A stretch of 7,645 nucleotides of DNA. Source: a bacterium. GTDB taxonomy: Bacteria; Bacillota_I; Bacilli_A; RF39; UBA660. The stretch covers positions 1 to 7,645 of the forward strand of contig JAQXMG010000003.1 of the NCBI GenBank assembly GCA_029012525.1, read 5' to 3'. How positions within the stretch are numbered: the first letter of the stretch is position 1; each line of letters begins with the position of its first letter. Positions 7,101 to 7,645 of the stretch are shown here, piece by piece. The position numbers were made by a program, and so were the translations under genes. The notes beneath the pieces are model-generated. The model had not been told where the DNA came from, made no database searches, and saw only the letters and a list, made by a program, of their open reading frames with translations.

Positions 7101-7161
7101 AATAATCGATATAACTTTGTTCTACTTCTTCAAAACTTCCTTTTTTTAATTCTTTAAACAT
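4093..7161 (-). CDS. ileS: Isoleucyl-tRNA synthetase, type 2 (eukaryote-like), with GxHH signature
   Basis: A cytosolic class I aminoacyl-tRNA synthetase that charges tRNA-Ile with isoleucine. Its 1022 aa and long C-terminal extension (TIRPNYKNAG onward, the DUF5915-like region) fit the IleRS2 group rather than the shorter bacterial IleRS1. The catalytic domain has YDGPAFANGFP (41-51), the signature at 52-55, GWDTHGLPIE (81-90), WFDSGSMPFAQ (512-522) and KMSKS (585-589). The CP1 editing domain, which removes mischarged valine, shows WTTTPWT (219-225) and GTGIVHIAPAFGEDD (308-322). Four Cys pairs, C179/C182, C383/C386, C455/C457 and C495/C498, can hold zinc. The anticodon-binding helical domain follows at ~660-830. 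The oddity is the signature: GLHH, not HxGH, so the first His and the Gly are exchanged. This GxHH form is known in some IleRS2 enzymes and goes with extreme mupirocin resistance. The start ATG at 7161 follows AAGGAGG with 6-nt spacing. Expression is controlled by the T-box leader upstream. Confidence 0.98.
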   Translation of the reverse strand: MFKELKKGSFEEVEQSYIDYWKDINILQKSIDKGNDYFVFYDGPAFANGFPGLHHMVAKNLKDALCKYRTMQGYKVLRKVGWDTHGLPIENHVEKKLNISSKKDIEKLGVEKFNNECRKSVRENEDAFTKLTNKMGQFIDVDNPYLTYKNDYIETEWWILKKFYEEGLFYEGTRVVPYCYHCGTGLASHEVAQGYKEVTVNTVYVPFKLVDEDCYFLVWTTTPWTLIANVALCVNPDATYVKVESKGYKFILAKALLKDVMGDDYTILEEFKGSSLEYKKYEQLIPSLKVEKDAFYVTMDSYVTMEDGTGIVHIAPAFGEDDASVCKKYGLPILNPVGEDGCYVDGLWKGMNVFDADLEVIKYLKENNKLFKKQKMSHDYPHCWRCGTPLLYYSMPSFYIKVSEFKDKLVEANSKVNWYPAYVGEKRFANWLSNAKDWNISRTRYWGSPIPYYKCSCGNTFMLGSIEELKNLATTKISDDFDLHKPYIDEIHIKCNKCGGEMSRIPDVLDCWFDSGSMPFAQYHYPFENKELFDVQFPADFICEGIDQTRGWFYTLLVISTFVKGCAPYKNVLVNDLLLDKEGKKMSKSKGNIVEPFTTIKEYGADTVRFYLPYVSPVWTPLKFDMNGLKEVYSKFFNPLKNSYTFFATYANIDKIDKSCFDVSYEKLEEIDKWMLSKYNKLVKNVTESFEEYDLNKVVRYLTNFVSDDLSNWYIRRNRDRFWGSKLDNSKKAVYQTTYEILVGVSKLLAPISPFISEEIYQNLTGEESVHLSSFPKYDKKYINSEIENRMDLVRNLISLGRNAREEVKIKVRQPISKVILDGKNKDTLNGLEELIKEELNVKELVFADDLNQFMNFTIRPNYKNAGSVIGKDMKSFQEFLSNLSSEDKEKALNHENIKFNDLEITSDLIDVKIDSKEGFDVAMENNNFVILDTTLTDSLIKEGVARELVSKVQNMRKEKGFDIENRINIYYNGNEYFDEVLNEFSNYIKAETLAIELIKKEDLTNEYNLNDIKVYLDVERR

Positions 7162-7167
7162 AAAAAT

Positions 7168-7174
7168 CCTCCTT
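7168..7174 (-). promoter_or_regulatory. Strong ribosome binding site of ileS
   Basis: AAGGAGG on the minus strand, 6 nt before the ileS ATG, is the best match to the anti-SD sequence in the window. Its AAGGA could also pair with TCCTT at 7206-7202 of the leader, so a translational layer of T-box control is possible. Confidence 0.9.
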
Positions 7175-7182
7175 TTTTAATC

Positions 7183-7241
7183 AAAAAAAACTTTATGATA
7201 TAAGGACGAATAAAACCGTGGTACCACCTTATTTCATAAAG
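7183..7241 (-). terminator. Regulated terminator of the T-box leader
   Basis: On the minus strand, arm 7241-7227 (starts CTTTATGA, ends ATAAGG) pairs with arm 7205-7191 (starts CCTTAT, ends TCATAAAG). This makes a 15-bp stem with one A-A mismatch, followed by eight T (7190-7183). The loop is the T-box bulge and ACG/CGT hairpin. The AAGG/CCTT base pairs belong to both this stem and the antiterminator. Confidence 0.75.
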
Positions 7242-7394
7242 AATATATGCACTTATTTACTATAACGCGTAAACCGTTTTTACTTTTCTGTAAAAAGCAT
7301 CAAAAGTGATCTAAAATATATTATTTAATTAGTTTCCACCAACCACTAACTCTCTATTTAAACCAATATATTTCCGTCTTTTTCATCTGCCAAT
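7183..7394 (-). promoter_or_regulatory. Isoleucine T-box leader (riboswitch) controlling ileS
   Basis: A complete T-box RNA that senses uncharged tRNA-Ile. Stem I spans 7390-7297. Its base is a K-turn (GATGA at 7387-7383 opposite GA at 7301-7300). Above this is the specifier loop with ATC at 7310-7308, an Ile codon followed by A, then an AATATATT helix, the AGAGAG bulge (7355-7350) and a distal loop GGTTGGTG that contacts the tRNA elbow. A 7-bp hairpin TTTTTAC/GTAAAAA follows as stem II. The T-box proper is AAGGTGGTACCACGG (7230-7216): helix AAGG/CCTT, bulge TGGTACC, helix ACG/CGT. The TGGT of the bulge complements an ACCA end, so discriminator A is expected, as in tRNA-Ile. Uncharged tRNA should favour ileS expression. 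The terminator arrangement is unusual (see separate entry). Confidence 0.95.
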
Positions 7395-7400
7395 AAATTT

Positions 7401-7429
7401 ATACTAACACAAAAAACTTTAAAAATCAA
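7401..7429 (-). promoter_or_regulatory. Promoter of the T-box/ileS transcript
   Basis: On the minus strand, TTGATT (7429-7424), a 17-bp spacer, and TAGTAT (7406-7401) preceded by TGT, an extended -10. The predicted start near 7394 is a few bases before stem I of the T-box. A TATAAA a few bases further on is an alternative -10, but with a poor -35. The -35 box contains the stop codon of the upstream gene. Confidence 0.6.
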
Positions 7430-7645
7430 TTACTTTTAATTTTAACTCTAACAAATGGATAATCTTTTCCATTAATATTAGAATCAATATTCCAATCTCT
7501 TAAAAGTGAATTTATGATTGCGCTATTTGTATCTTCAATAGTTTTTCTATTATTTAAAATATATAAAATACTTTGATAAGTATATACCATTTCTTCTTTT
7601 TCTTTAAAACTTTGTTCACCTAAATTATAAAGAAAATTATATCTA
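7426..7645 (-). CDS. C-terminal 72 residues of an unrecognised protein (runs off right edge)
   Basis: An open frame enters from the right edge and ends at TGA (7428-7426). The visible part is soluble and mostly helical: LYNLGEQSFKEKEEMVYTYQ, then SILYILNNRKTIED, SAIINSLLRDWNI, and a basic end, VRVKIKSN. Codon use is the same A/T-rich type as in its neighbours. I do not recognise the family from this fragment, and its start lies outside the window. No hairpin follows the stop, so its transcript may read into the T-box leader, whose promoter overlaps the stop codon. Continued coding is supported by 73 codons without a stop; other frames are less likely but cannot be fully excluded. Confidence 0.65.
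   Translation of the reverse strand, partial: RYNFLYNLGEQSFKEKEEMVYTYQSILYILNNRKTIEDTNSAIINSLLRDWNIDSNINGKDYPFVRVKIKSN

Noticed and set aside
1..7645. Mycoplasma-type code with TGA as tryptophan
   Set aside because: Tryptophans in IleRS, Fic and ComN are encoded by TGG, and the frame ending at 7426 uses TGA as its stop.
1..7645. CRISPR arrays, tRNA or rRNA genes, insertion sequences, prophage ends
   Set aside because: No regularly spaced repeats, no tRNA-like cloverleaf outside the T-box leader, and no transposase or integrase sequence was seen.

Overview
The window is AT-rich DNA from a low-GC Gram-positive bacterium, most likely an uncultured or host-associated member of the Bacilli (Mollicutes, Erysipelotrichia or RF39-like). 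The evidence is a ComN-type regulator next to a Rel (p)ppGpp enzyme (a Bacilli-like neighbourhood), a T-box leader on ileS, AGGAGG-type ribosome binding sites, consensus sigma-A promoters and U-tract terminators. The standard code is used: tryptophans in the long ORFs are TGG, and a TGA serves as a stop, so this is not a TGA=Trp mycoplasma. The exact lineage is inference.

Layout. (1) Positions 1-1749, minus strand: a tight operon comN > ZIP-family metal transporter > relA. comN and the transporter overlap by 11 nt and relA follows 7 nt later; relA runs off the left edge, so only its (p)ppGpp hydrolase half is present. (2) Positions 1750-1884: a divergent intergenic region with a 13-bp-period repeat and a consensus promoter. 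(3) Positions 1885-3227, plus strand: two single-gene units, each with its own promoter and terminator. They encode an unrecognised 132-aa protein and a Fic-family protein whose catalytic His is Gln. The second terminator works in both directions. (4) Positions 3226-4050, minus strand: a membrane protein with a long acidic, low-complexity tail and its own extended -10 promoter. (5) Positions 4080-7429, minus strand: ileS, a 1022-aa eukaryote-like (type 2) isoleucyl-tRNA synthetase, behind a complete isoleucine T-box leader and promoter. (6) Positions 7426-7645, minus strand: the C-terminal end of an unrecognised gene whose stop codon lies inside the -35 box of the ileS promoter.

Most interesting points. 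The IleRS carries GLHH instead of the class I HxGH signature, the swapped form linked in IleRS2 enzymes to very high mupirocin resistance. The Fic motif reads QPFYDGNTR, so normal AMP transfer is not expected. In the T-box leader the antiterminator and the U-tract terminator share one helix instead of competing for the usual downstream strand. Three gene starts (the transporter, the 132-aa protein and the Fic protein) were moved inward from the longest ORF because the ribosome binding site, or the promoter, lies inside the longer version.
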